DNA of 64,000 nucleotides from Micromonospora nigra (lineage in GTDB: Bacteria; Actinomycetota; Actinomycetes; Mycobacteriales; Micromonosporaceae), in NCBI RefSeq assembly GCF_900091585.1, contig NZ_FMHT01000003.1:5916001-5980000 (forward strand), written 5' to 3'. Below, in pieces: positions 10,034-18,744 of this stretch. Both the position numbers and the translations under genes were made by a program. Under the pieces are notes generated by a model. That model was given only the letters and a program-made list of their open reading frames with translations. It was not told where the DNA came from and searched no databases. How positions within the stretch are numbered: the first letter of the stretch is position 1; each line of letters opens with the position of its first letter.

Positions 10034-11050
10034 ATGACTGCTGTGGCGGTCCTCACGGGCGTACTGCTCGTGGGGCTGGTCCTGGTCGACGCCGCCCTGA
10101 CCGCACTGTCGCTGGTCGGCGGGGCCGGCCCGGTGACCAGACTCGTGTCACAGGGGGTCTGGGCCGCGGCCCGTCGCCTCGGCGGCACCGGCCCCCGACG
10201 TCACCGGCTGCTGCGGTGGACCGGCACCGTCGTGCTCCTGATCACCTTCGTGACGTGGGTGGCCGGCCTGTGGATCGGCTGGTTCCTGGTGTTCGTCGGG
10301 TCTCCGGACGCGGTGCTCGACCAGTTCGGTCGGCCCGCCGACACCTGGTCACGGGTCTACTTCGCCGGCTTCTCGATCTTCACCCTGGGTGTCGGCGACT
10401 ACACCCCCGGCACCACGGCGGCGCAGCTCGCGACCAGCGGTGCGGTCCTCACCGGCCTGTTCCTGATCACCCTGGGGATCACCTACCTCATGCAGGTGGT
10501 GCCGGCGGTGGTCGACAAGCGGACCGTCGCCGGCCACGTCGCCGCCCTCGGTGTGGATCCCGTCGACGTCGTCCGGCGTGGCTGGACCGGGGACCAGTTC
10601 TCCCCGATGTTCGAACAGCACCTGACCAGCCTGACCGCCGAAGTGATCCGGCTCGGTCAACGGCACCTGGCGTTCCCCGTGCTGCACTACTTCCACGCCG
10701 GCACCCGAGCCGGGTCGGCCCCGGTGGCGGTGACGGTGCTCGACGGGGCACTGCTGCTGCTCCGCGACGGCGTCGATCCCGGGCACCGACCCGACACCGG
10801 CGCGGTGCGGCCACTGTCGCGGGCCGTGCGACAACTCGTCCTGGCCCTCGACAGCGCCCTCATCCACGCCGTCGACGAACCGGTGCCCGCGCCTCGGCTG
10901 GCCGACCTGGAACGGGCCGGTGTGCCGGTCGCCGACGCGCGGGCCTACGCGTCCGCCGTCGAGCGCTACCGGGCGCACCGGTGCCGCCTGCGGGGCTGGT
11001 GCGCCTCCGACGGTTGGGACGACACCGACCTGCGGCTCACCGGCGACTGA
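10034..11050 (+). CDS. Two-transmembrane K+ channel-like protein
   Basis: 338 residues. Hydrophobic segments AVAVLTGVLLVGLVLVD (N-terminus) and VVLLITFVTWVAGLWIGWF frame the first part. A pore helix and selectivity-filter-like sequence follow, SIFTLGVGDYTPG (canonical TxGYGD, here TLGVGD), then a further segment LTGLFLITLGITYLMQVV. The C-terminal ~190 residues are cytoplasmic and do not look like a standard RCK domain. The family resembles Pfam ion channel (Ion_trans_2) proteins; Val replacing Tyr in the filter leaves ion selectivity open. ATG at 10034 is chosen over an in-frame GTG 25 codons upstream with an Arg/Pro-rich leader. A degraded copy of its 3' end lies at about 12030-12112. Confidence 0.75.
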   Translation: MTAVAVLTGVLLVGLVLVDAALTALSLVGGAGPVTRLVSQGVWAAARRLGGTGPRRHRLLRWTGTVVLLITFVTWVAGLWIGWFLVFVGSPDAVLDQFGRPADTWSRVYFAGFSIFTLGVGDYTPGTTAAQLATSGAVLTGLFLITLGITYLMQVVPAVVDKRTVAGHVAALGVDPVDVVRRGWTGDQFSPMFEQHLTSLTAEVIRLGQRHLAFPVLHYFHAGTRAGSAPVAVTVLDGALLLLRDGVDPGHRPDTGAVRPLSRAVRQLVLALDSALIHAVDEPVPAPRLADLERAGVPVADARAYASAVERYRAHRCRLRGWCASDGWDDTDLRLTGD

Positions 11051-11086
11051 CGCAGCCGTGACGGCCCCACCCCTTGCGGCGGCGGG

Positions 11087-11977
11087 TCACCGTCCCAGGT
11101 GCACGTACGAAGCCCAGGCCGTCGGGGTGTCCGGGTAGCGCGTCCGGGCCGCCAGTGCCGCCCGGTGCAGCGCCTCCGCCGCGCCCACCGGGGCCGAGGT
11201 GGCACGCTCGGCGAGCAGCCCCGAATACACGTCGTCGGTCGTCCGCCGGGCCACCGGGTCCTTCACCGCCCACAGCGTGGCGACGACCTGGCCGAAGCCG
11301 GCGGTCAGGAAGCCCGCGGCCAGGTGCACCGCCTCGTCGGCCAGAGCCGGTCCCGACACCGCCGTCTCGCAGGCGGACAGGAAGGCCAGTTCACCGCCGT
11401 CCGCCCGCAGCCGCACCAGCCGGTCGACGGTGAGCGCGCCGTCGACCGGCGACGACAGCAGCAGCCGACTGGCCGACGGATCGGCCAGGTCACTGCGGGC
11501 ATGACAGGCGAAGTGTGCCCAGGCGTGGCCGGGCAGGGCCGCGAGCACCTCCGCCGCACCCGCCTGCGCTGCGACGAGGTCGGTGTGTTCCGCGCCGAAC
11601 CGATCCCGCAGGCCGGCCACCTCCCGGCGGGCGGCCGGCAGCCGGGAGCCGTCGGTCGTCCCGCCGGGGCCGGGCAGCACCAGGCACAGTCGGCGCGGCA
11701 GGGGCACCGGGGCCGCCCGCCGGCAGTAACCCAGAGACCGGATGGTCGGCACGACCGACGAGACCACCGCGTCGAGTGCGCCGTGGTCGCCGGCGGTGGC
11801 GGCGTGCAGCGGCAGGGACGCGAGCAGGCCGGTGGGTACCCACCACACCCGGGGCGGTCGACCGGCCGGGGTCGGCTGACCTCGCCGGTCACCTCGATTC
11901 GGCGTCGCCGTCACACCAAGTCGGGTGAGCACCGGCCCGACGGTCGACGACCACAGCCACCGCAGGATCTCCCGCAT
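11087..11977 (-). CDS. CHAT-domain (caspase-like) protein, probably truncated
   Basis: 296 residues covering essentially only a CHAT peptidase domain. The His motif AHFACHARSDL and the Cys motif AFLSACETA give the catalytic dyad, and the C-terminus VHLAAGFLTAGFGQVVATLW is typical. Most actinobacterial CHAT proteins carry a long N-terminal TPR region; here none is present. The ATG follows GAGGAGG closely. Upstream DNA contains a relic of a channel gene on the other strand, suggesting that rearrangement removed the N-terminal part. It may still be an active protease fragment or a decaying gene. Confidence 0.65.
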   Translation of the reverse strand: MREILRWLWSSTVGPVLTRLGVTATPNRGDRRGQPTPAGRPPRVWWVPTGLLASLPLHAATAGDHGALDAVVSSVVPTIRSLGYCRRAAPVPLPRRLCLVLPGPGGTTDGSRLPAARREVAGLRDRFGAEHTDLVAAQAGAAEVLAALPGHAWAHFACHARSDLADPSASRLLLSSPVDGALTVDRLVRLRADGGELAFLSACETAVSGPALADEAVHLAAGFLTAGFGQVVATLWAVKDPVARRTTDDVYSGLLAERATSAPVGAAEALHRAALAARTRYPDTPTAWASYVHLGR

Positions 11978-12027
11978 CGCCTCCTCGTTACCGTCGTGGG
12001 TCGCCGTGACGAGCTGCCCACCCCGGC

Positions 12028-12112
12028 ACGCCGGTGCCGGATGCGGGTCTGGTGTGCCTCCGACGGCTGGGACGACACCGACCTTCGCCTCACCGGCGAC
12101 TGGCGGAGCTGA
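12028..12112 (+). pseudogene. Relic of the 3' end of a second channel-like gene
   Basis: About 72 bp here are roughly 90% identical to the last 72 bp of the channel gene at 10034-11050. They read CRMRVWCASDGWDDTDLRLTGD, against CRLRGWCASDGWDDTDLRLTGD in the intact gene, then WRS and a stop. Nothing channel-like precedes it, so this is a remnant of a duplication or recombination. Confidence 0.65.
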
Positions 12113-12194
12113 ACTACCCGGCGGGGTGCCGTTTCCCGGCCTATCGCGGCGGGCAGCATGACTGCTGCCGCGTCGTCGACCGGGAGGCCAGGAC

Positions 12195-12848
12195 ATGCCG
12201 AATTCCCGCACCGCTGTTCTCACCGCTGGCCTCACCGGTCTCGCGCTCACCCTGGCGGGATGCACCGCACCGGCCGAGCCCGTCGCGCCCACGGCCGCCG
12301 CGCCGTCGGCGGCCACGTCCGTGCCGGAGCCGACAGCAACCCCGGAGCCGACTGCCAGCCCGGAGCCGACGACATCGGGTTCCGCCTCCGCCGAGCAGAT
12401 TCTCGACGGCAACCGGCAGATCCACATCCACCTCGTCGAACCCGCCGGCACCCTGCACGTCACCGAGGAGGGCCGACTCACCATCGGGCCGGCGCCGGTG
12501 GACTCCGGGCTGCTCGTGCTCGTCCCGTCGGGCAACGGCACCCATCTGATCATGACGGCCGCCACCGCGAACGGGGAACCGTCCTGCATGGGCATCCGGC
12601 ACAACGGCATCAGCCCGCTCACCGTCGTCGCGGCGGCCTGCGACGCCCGCCGGGGCGGTCAGCTGTTCACCATCAGGCCGGTCGGGAACACCGCCGGCGA
12701 GCCGGCGTACTCGATCAGCAGCAGGTCCGCGTACCTGCAACGGGCCTCCTCCGGTGAGCTGATCGCCGAGGAACTCGGTGACGCCCCGCTGCGGACCACC
12801 TTCCGCTTCGACGACCAGGGTGTGGCCCCGGCGCGACCCGGCGAGTGA
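12195..12848 (+). CDS. Secreted lipoprotein of unknown function
   Basis: 217 residues. A signal peptide with lipobox LTLAGC (Cys about residue 23) is followed by a long Pro/Thr/Ala/Glu linker with PEPTA-type repeats (about 25-65). A compact domain (IHIHLVEPAGTLHVTEEGRL onwards) follows and contains two cysteines (EPSCMGI and AAACDARRGG), probably disulfide-bonded. The ribosome site GGGAGG lies 7 bases upstream. No family recognised; an RICIN-like or other surface role cannot be decided from the sequence. Confidence 0.7.
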   Translation: MPNSRTAVLTAGLTGLALTLAGCTAPAEPVAPTAAAPSAATSVPEPTATPEPTASPEPTTSGSASAEQILDGNRQIHIHLVEPAGTLHVTEEGRLTIGPAPVDSGLLVLVPSGNGTHLIMTAATANGEPSCMGIRHNGISPLTVVAAACDARRGGQLFTIRPVGNTAGEPAYSISSRSAYLQRASSGELIAEELGDAPLRTTFRFDDQGVAPARPGE

Positions 12849-12922
12849 CCGCCGCGGATCCGGGACGGGTGTCGAGGCCGTCCCCGGTCAGCTGCCGGCG
12901 GCGGCGACGGCCGGAGAGCCGA

Positions 12923-12955
12923 CCGACCGCGCCCTGACCTGGTCGTCGCGGTCGG
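12923..12955. terminator. Convergent-gene terminator hairpin
   Basis: CCGACCGCG pairs with CGCGGTCGG (9 bp) around a 15-base loop, between the converging lipoprotein and MFS genes. Confidence 0.4.
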
Positions 12956-12963
12956 CGGCCTCG

Positions 12964-14241
12964 TCAGACCGGTGCCATGTCGTCCTGCCGGGCCGCCTTC
13001 ACCGGCCCCTCGACCGTGGTCGCGCGGTCCACGAACCACGACCGGGTGGCGATCACACCGGCCGCCACCATGACGGCGGCGCCGACCAGGACGGCCGGGT
13101 ATCCGACCCGGCCGGCGACGGCGAGCCCGACGCTGCCGGCGAGCAGCGAGGCGAGGAACGAGAAGCTCGCCAGCACGGTGAAGTCCGTTCCCGCACTCTC
13201 CGGGCGGCTCAGGTCCATGTTGATGGTGTTCACCACCGTGGAGGTGGCGGCGTACGCCGTGCTCAGGCCGATGGCCGCGACCGCCGCGGCCGTGCTGCCG
13301 CCCGACCCGAGCGCCAGCGGCAGCAGCCCGGCGATCGCCAGCAACTGGGCGATGCCGAAGGCCAGCATCGCCCGCCGCCGGCCGAGCCGACGCACCAGGA
13401 GCCCACCGCCGACCGCGCCGAGCATCGCCACCACCCCGCCGACCACGTTGACCACCGTGCCGATGGCCGACAGCGACCAGCCGGCGTCGACCAGCATCGG
13501 CGTCACGAGCGAGTAGGCGCCGCTGATGCCGATCCAGAACAGCGGCAGCAGGCCCAGCGCCCAGCGCGCCACCCCGGGCACCCGGAAGACGCTCACCAGT
13601 ACGCCCAGCCCGACCCGGCCCGCCGCCACCGGGCGGGCCGGTTCCCGGTGGCGCCACACCTGCGCCGCCGGCAGGAGCGTGAACGCCGCGAGAGCGACCA
13701 CGGCCGCGGTCCAGCCCCACCGGTCGTAGATGATCAGCACTCCGCCGCCGCCGAGCATGTTGCCCAGGTACCCGCCGGCGACCTGGATGCCGTTGCCCAG
13801 CCCTCGGGCGGCGGGGTCGAGGGCCCGTACCGCCAGGGCGTCGGCGGCGATGTCCTGCGTCGCCGACAGCAGGACCACCAGGCCCGCCAGCAGCATCAGC
13901 GAGCCGAAGTCGTCGACCGGGTCGACGACGAGCAGGCCGAGCAGTCCCACCGCCATCGCCGGCTGGAGCACCAGCAGCCAACTGCGGTAGTGACCGTGCC
14001 TGGTGCTGCCGAACCGGTCGACCAACGGCGACCAGAGGAACTTCAACGCCCAGAACAGCCCCAGCAACTGGGCGACGCCGAGCTGCTCCAGCGACGCGCC
14101 CCGGTCCCGCAGGATCGCGGCGAGGCCGGTGTAGAAGAAGCCGAGACCGAGGAACTGGCTGACGTACAGGCCGGCCAGCAGGCTGTAGGTGCGCGCCGGG
14201 GCGCGGCCCGGGGCCGACGCTTCGGACATGGACGCGACCAT
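12964..14241 (-). CDS. MFS transporter, probable siderophore export or uptake permease
   Basis: 425 residues with about 12 hydrophobic segments. LSATQDIAADALAVRAL in the fourth-fifth helix region matches the AmpG/RhtX-FptX branch of the major facilitator superfamily, members of which carry siderophores. It sits at the 3' end of a siderophore operon on the same strand but has its own iron box 41 bases upstream. In the vibrioferrin system the equivalent gene (pvsC) is an exporter; RhtX/FptX homologues are importers, so direction is undecided. An alternative ATG is at 14229; neither start has a good Shine-Dalgarno sequence. Confidence 0.8.
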   Translation of the reverse strand: MVASMSEASAPGRAPARTYSLLAGLYVSQFLGLGFFYTGLAAILRDRGASLEQLGVAQLLGLFWALKFLWSPLVDRFGSTRHGHYRSWLLVLQPAMAVGLLGLLVVDPVDDFGSLMLLAGLVVLLSATQDIAADALAVRALDPAARGLGNGIQVAGGYLGNMLGGGGVLIIYDRWGWTAAVVALAAFTLLPAAQVWRHREPARPVAAGRVGLGVLVSVFRVPGVARWALGLLPLFWIGISGAYSLVTPMLVDAGWSLSAIGTVVNVVGGVVAMLGAVGGGLLVRRLGRRRAMLAFGIAQLLAIAGLLPLALGSGGSTAAAVAAIGLSTAYAATSTVVNTINMDLSRPESAGTDFTVLASFSFLASLLAGSVGLAVAGRVGYPAVLVGAAVMVAAGVIATRSWFVDRATTVEGPVKAARQDDMAPV

Positions 14242-14281
14242 CCCTTCGACACCGTCGACCGCACCGGACGGGCGGCGTACG

Positions 14282-14300
14282 TCAGGTAAGGCTTACCTAA
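14282..14300. promoter_or_regulatory. Iron box (IdeR/DmdR1-type operator)
   Basis: TCAGGTAAGGCTTACCTAA is a near-perfect 19-bp palindrome matching the actinobacterial iron-box pattern TTAGGTTAGGCTAACCTAA. It lies directly upstream of the MFS gene. Repression by the iron-bound regulator is the expected mode. Confidence 0.75.
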
Positions 14301-14324
14301 GCCCTCGTCGTGGTCAAGGGGTGA

Positions 14325-15452
14325 TCACGAATCCCAGTTCAGCGCCACGTCCTCCGGCGTACCGGTGCGGAACTCCGGCGGATCGTGCAGCAGGAAGTCC
14401 CGGTGACTGATGTTCCACGCGTACGCCCCGGCCATGGCGAAGACGAGGACGTCGCCCACCGCGACCGGGCCGACGTCGGCCGCGCGGGCGAGCACGTCCC
14501 TCGGAGTGCAGAGCTGGCCCACGACCGTCACCGGCGCCCCGTCGGTGGCCGGACCGCGCCGACCACGGCGGTGCACCCGCACCGGCTGCGAGTGGCCCTT
14601 CGCGGCCGGGGTGCGCAGGTGGTGGGTGCCGCCGGCGACGACGACGAACCACTGCCCGTAGGAACGTTTCACATCGACCACCTCGGTCAGGTACCAGCCG
14701 CAGTAGGCGGTGACGGCCCGGCCCGGTTCGATCCGCAGTCGTACCGTCGGATGGGCGGCCAGGGCCGCACCCAGCAGCCGCCCGTAACCGGGCCAGTCGA
14801 ACCGGGCGTCCGGGGCGGCGTAGTCGACGGCCATGCCCCCGCCGGCGTTGACCTCCGTCGCCCCCACCTCGGCGACCGCCCAGTCCAGCACCGCGCGGGC
14901 CGTCGCGGCGGCGGCCGGCGCGTCGAGTCCGCTGGCGAGATGGGCGTGCACCCCGCGCACCCGCACGCCGGCCGGCGGGTCGGCGGCCAGGTACGTCGCC
15001 TCCTGCGGCGACATGCCGAACGGGCTCGGCCCGCCGCCCATCACCAGGCTCGCCCCGCCCGCGTCACCCGGCAGGTTCACCCGCAGCAGCACGTCGACGG
15101 TGCGGTGGGCGGCGTGGGCCAGCCGGGCGAGCCGGTGCAGCTCCGCGGGGGACTCGACGTGGACCCGGCCCACCCCGGCGGCCAGCGCGGCGACGAGGTC
15201 CTCGTCGGTCTTGCCCGGGCCGGCGTAGGCCGCCGCCGGGCGATCGGGCAGCACCGTGGCCAGGTGACGCAACTCGCCCTGGCTGGCGGCCTCGAAACCG
15301 TCGACGGTGCGGGCGAGGGTCCGCAGGATCCCCGGGTCGGGGTTGGCCTTGACCGCGTACAGCAGATCCACCCGGTCGGGCAGGACCGCCCGGATGCCGG
15401 CCACGTGGACGGCCAGGGCATCGAGGTCGTAGACGTAGGCGGGACGGGTCAC
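14325..15452 (-). CDS. PLP-dependent (type III fold) decarboxylase of siderophore biosynthesis, PvsE/SbnH-like
   Basis: 375 residues of the alanine racemase-like barrel decarboxylase family. The PLP lysine motif YAVKANPDP (Lys about residue 34), the glycine-rich NAGGGMAVDY and the IEPGRA motif are all present. SbnH (staphyloferrin B) and PvsE (vibrioferrin) are related siderophore enzymes that decarboxylate an amino-acid building block or its citryl conjugate. By analogy this one should make an ethanolamine- or diamine-type unit. Its GTG start overlaps the preceding synthetase stop by 4 bases (GTGA). Confidence 0.85.
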   Translation of the reverse strand: MTRPAYVYDLDALAVHVAGIRAVLPDRVDLLYAVKANPDPGILRTLARTVDGFEAASQGELRHLATVLPDRPAAAYAGPGKTDEDLVAALAAGVGRVHVESPAELHRLARLAHAAHRTVDVLLRVNLPGDAGGASLVMGGGPSPFGMSPQEATYLAADPPAGVRVRGVHAHLASGLDAPAAAATARAVLDWAVAEVGATEVNAGGGMAVDYAAPDARFDWPGYGRLLGAALAAHPTVRLRIEPGRAVTAYCGWYLTEVVDVKRSYGQWFVVVAGGTHHLRTPAAKGHSQPVRVHRRGRRGPATDGAPVTVVGQLCTPRDVLARAADVGPVAVGDVLVFAMAGAYAWNISHRDFLLHDPPEFRTGTPEDVALNWDS

Positions 15453-17104
15453 CGGGCACCGCCGAACGGGCCCGGCACGGTCACGTAGGGGGCGTTGCGG
15501 TCAGCCGCCCGCTGCCAGCGGACCAGCAGGTTGGCCTTGGCGGGCAGCGGGGCACCGGCGAGCAGCGCCGCCAGTTCCGGTGGGCCGCCGAGGTCGGCGT
15601 GGCTGGCCTCGACGACGGCGTGGGCCACGTTCCACAGCTCGGCCTCGATCCCGGGCCGGCCGTCGGCGAGGGCACCGGCCAGCCCGCCGAGGTGGTTGAC
15701 GAACAGGCAGTAGGCGATCCGCCGGTACGCCTGCGCCGGCGAGTAGGCCACCTCGCGGGGCAGGCCGACGGGCCAGGTCGGCACGCGGCCCGTGTCGAGC
15801 TTGAGTCCTTCCAGGTCCCGCAGCACCAGCCGGACCGGCCGACCCGCAGCGTCCCGGACGACCAGGACGTTCTGCAGGTGCGCCTCGGGCACGACGCCGT
15901 GCGCCAACCACAACCGCAGGACGGCGGGGACCAGCAGCCGGACGTAGCTCCGCCACCAGCCGACCGGGTCGGCGACGGTCAGTGGCGCGGCGGCCAGCGC
16001 GGCGGCCAGCACCACGGACTCGCCGGGCCGCACGTGCGCGCGGATGCCGGTCCGGACGATCGTCCCGTACGCCTCGTCGAGACCGGCGAGGTCGACCGTG
16101 CGGTAGGCCGGTTCGGTGAGGACACCGACGCCGGGCGGGAGCGCGACGGTGGACAGGTGCCGGGTCAGCGCCACGGCCCCGGTCAGCTCGTACCGGGCGT
16201 TCTTGCGCAGGCAGTTGGTGATTCGCACGTGCAGGCTCGCCTTGAGGAACAGGTCGGCGGCCGGCGCGTACAGGGTGCGGACGCTGGCGGTGGGGCGCAG
16301 CGGCGCCCCGGCCGGGCCGAGGACCCGCAGCCGGCGGTCGGCCGGCGGCACGAGCGAGAGTTGCCACGGGTGCACCGGCAGCAGGCGGTGTCCCGTCGGG
16401 GCGGCCGGTGGGTCCAGCTCCGCGACGAGGTCGTCGAAGGGACCGTCCTCGGCCAGCAGCTCCGCGGGCACCGCGAGCCAGCTCAGCCTGACCGAGGTGC
16501 GCAGTTCCGGGGCGTGGCGCCGCCAGCCCACAGGGTCGCCGCCGTGCCACTTCGGACTGGGGTGGTGCGGGTGGCCGTAGACCAGGGACTGTTCCGAGGC
16601 GACGTAGGCGTCGGTCACCGGGTCGCCGGTCGGCGCGGGATCACGGGCGGGCCGCTCGCGCAGCACCAGGTCGATGGCCCCGCGACTGGCGGCCACCTGG
16701 CCGACGAACTCGTCGTTGCGGGTGCCGGTGCGGGTGGCCAGTTCGGCGGCGAACAGTTCCGCGAGCACGACGGCGTCGACGGTGTGGCCGGCGTCCGGCC
16801 CGACGCCGTGCCCCCGGTCCGCCGGGCGGTCGACGTCGGCGATGGTCGATCCGGGCAGGCACCGGACCTGGCCGGTGTAGCGGTGCGCCAGGATCGGCGA
16901 GATCCGCGTGACGCGGCACAGCACCGTCCGGTCGAGGTGGCGCAACCGCACCCGGGCGGTGCCGCCGACCATCTCGACGTCTCCGTCGGGAGCCGCGACC
17001 TCCCGCAGGTAGCAGCCGAACAGGGCGTGCGCGGAGGCCAGATCGGCGGTCTCCGACGGTCGCGCGGGCGGTCGGGTCGGGGCCGGTGCCGCCGGGCAGC
17101 TCAC
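15449..17104 (-). CDS. IucA/IucC-family NIS siderophore synthetase
   Basis: 551 residues, normal for the family. NIS synthetases activate a carboxylate (often citrate) with ATP and join it to an amine or alcohol. Signature elements are GHPHHPSPKWHGG (phosphate loop), LFLKASLHVRITNCLRKN, and the active-site segment PEAHLQNVLVVRD followed by LRDLEGLKL. The GTG start overlaps the previous gene by 4 bases and the 3' end overlaps the decarboxylase by 4, so all are probably translated together. It is the better-conserved of the two synthetases here and is a candidate PvsB or PvsD counterpart. Confidence 0.92.
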   Translation of the reverse strand: MSCPAAPAPTRPPARPSETADLASAHALFGCYLREVAAPDGDVEMVGGTARVRLRHLDRTVLCRVTRISPILAHRYTGQVRCLPGSTIADVDRPADRGHGVGPDAGHTVDAVVLAELFAAELATRTGTRNDEFVGQVAASRGAIDLVLRERPARDPAPTGDPVTDAYVASEQSLVYGHPHHPSPKWHGGDPVGWRRHAPELRTSVRLSWLAVPAELLAEDGPFDDLVAELDPPAAPTGHRLLPVHPWQLSLVPPADRRLRVLGPAGAPLRPTASVRTLYAPAADLFLKASLHVRITNCLRKNARYELTGAVALTRHLSTVALPPGVGVLTEPAYRTVDLAGLDEAYGTIVRTGIRAHVRPGESVVLAAALAAAPLTVADPVGWWRSYVRLLVPAVLRLWLAHGVVPEAHLQNVLVVRDAAGRPVRLVLRDLEGLKLDTGRVPTWPVGLPREVAYSPAQAYRRIAYCLFVNHLGGLAGALADGRPGIEAELWNVAHAVVEASHADLGGPPELAALLAGAPLPAKANLLVRWQRAADRNAPYVTVPGPFGGAR

Positions 17105-18744
17105 GGTCCCTCCCGCAGGGAGCCGGGGCCCGACCGCAGGTAGTTGGGGCCCGACCGCAGGTAGTACTTGTTGATGTCGGCACAGCCGAGCCGCTGCTTG
17201 GGCAGCAGAGTGCCGGCGGTCAGCATCGCCTTGACCGGAAGCCGGTCGGCGAGCAGCACCCGGTCGACGAGCCGCCGCGCGTCGGGCCCGGCGGCCCACC
17301 GGTCGCGGGCAGCGCGCAGTCGGGGCGTCACCAGGTCAGCGGGGGAGCCGACCGGCACACCCTGCCGGGCCAGGGCGAGCAGCGGCGCCGCCGCGGCCAG
17401 GTGCACGGTGATGGTGACGAACACGTCGACCAGTTCCTCGGGGCCACCGACCCACATGCGGCCGTCCCGCAGGGCCAACCCGGCGGCGTGCCGACGATCC
17501 AGGCGGGCACCGTCGTTGTCCTTGTAGAGCAGCCGTACCTCACCGTCGCCGGGAACGACGAGGTGGATGTTCTGTGGATGCGCCTCCAGGGCCACTCCGT
17601 AACGTAACCACAGGAACACATGCCAGTCGAGGAGCAGGTCCAGATAGGACCCGAGCAGGCGGGACGGGTCCGCTCCCGCGACGCGTTGGGCCACGGTGCC
17701 CGCGTCGGGATCGGTCGCGGCGAGTGCCGCCACGGGCACCACCGTCGCGTCGCCCAGCCCGGCTGGTAACCGCCGCAGGAGGAACGCGCGCAGCTCGTCG
17801 CCTCCGCAGTGGCCGAAGGTGCCCTCGTCGGCGTGCAGGATCCGCCCGGCGAAAGCGGGCTCACCCGCGGCGAGCCGGTCCAGCAGCGCGGCGACGGCGG
17901 CCCCGTCGGCGAGCGCGTCGGGAGACAGGGTGCGCCGGTTCCGGGTGCCCAGGGTGGCGGTGGGCAGCGGCAGTTTCAGGTGCGTCGCGGGGTCGGCGGC
18001 GAGGGCGACCGTGCGCATCGACAGGGTCGGTCGTACCGCGACGGCGGGTCGGTCGACGGCCGGCAGGTCGGCCCGGTCGGCGGTGAGCGGATGCACCGGC
18101 AGGAGCACCTGACCGGGCCGTGGCGGCGCGGGCCACCAGTCGGGCAGCGGGCCGGTCAGGCGCAGCTCCCCGGCGGGCACCGGCAACCAGCGCAGGGTGA
18201 AGACCCCGGCGTGCTCGGGTGCGTACCGGCGCAGGTCGGCGGCGTCGAGGCCGTGCCGGCACCGGTCGGTGGGGTAGACCGGGTGGCCGGCGCGGGCGGC
18301 GAGCACGTCGTCGAGCAGCGCACCCGCGTAGCCGTCGGGTGCGGCCGCCCGCGCGGCGCGGAGCCGGGCGTACGTGCGGTCCCGGGTGGCGGCGGCCAGC
18401 CGCCGGGCGAGCAGGTCTCCGGCGCACTCGTCGGCGAAGGCCCGCCACCCCCGCTCGGCGTCCGGGTCACCCCGGGGCGCGAGCTGGACCAGCAGCTCCG
18501 CCACCGTGTCCACCCGGCGGGCCGGCCCGCCGGGCCGGTGCACGTGCAGCTCCGGGCGGGCGAGCCGCAGGTCGTGCTGGAACCCGTCGGTCCGCACCGG
18601 CATCCGCAGCCAACCGTCGCCGAGCGACACCCGCCACCAGCCGGGCCCGTCGGGCCGCCCGTCCCCGCCCGCCCCGAGGCGGCCCTCCCGCAGCAGCGCG
18701 TCGACGACCCGGCAGAACACCTCCCGCTCCGCCGCGTCGGTCAC
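17101..18744 (-). CDS. IucA/IucC-family NIS siderophore synthetase, divergent copy
   Basis: 547 residues. Family motifs are GHPVYPTDRCRHG (phosphate loop, in place of the usual GHPxHPxxKxxxG), THLKLPLPTATLGTRNRRTL, ALEAHPQNIHLV and LLYKDND. The C-terminus CADINKYYLRSGP is followed by a second NYLRSGP, produced by a 21-bp tandem duplication. It starts with GTG overlapping the ATP-grasp gene stop (GTGA) and ends overlapping the next synthetase by 4 bases. Two distinct synthetases in one operon suggest two amide or ester bonds are formed on citrate. Confidence 0.9.
   Translation of the reverse strand: MTDAAEREVFCRVVDALLREGRLGAGGDGRPDGPGWWRVSLGDGWLRMPVRTDGFQHDLRLARPELHVHRPGGPARRVDTVAELLVQLAPRGDPDAERGWRAFADECAGDLLARRLAAATRDRTYARLRAARAAAPDGYAGALLDDVLAARAGHPVYPTDRCRHGLDAADLRRYAPEHAGVFTLRWLPVPAGELRLTGPLPDWWPAPPRPGQVLLPVHPLTADRADLPAVDRPAVAVRPTLSMRTVALAADPATHLKLPLPTATLGTRNRRTLSPDALADGAAVAALLDRLAAGEPAFAGRILHADEGTFGHCGGDELRAFLLRRLPAGLGDATVVPVAALAATDPDAGTVAQRVAGADPSRLLGSYLDLLLDWHVFLWLRYGVALEAHPQNIHLVVPGDGEVRLLYKDNDGARLDRRHAAGLALRDGRMWVGGPEELVDVFVTITVHLAAAAPLLALARQGVPVGSPADLVTPRLRAARDRWAAGPDARRLVDRVLLADRLPVKAMLTAGTLLPKQRLGCADINKYYLRSGPNYLRSGPGSLREGP
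17125..17166 (-). repeat. 21-bp tandem duplication in the synthetase C-terminal codons
   Basis: Two copies, 17125-17145 and 17146-17166, differ only at the last base. In frame they duplicate the heptapeptide YLRSGP plus its preceding residue. Confidence 0.75.
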
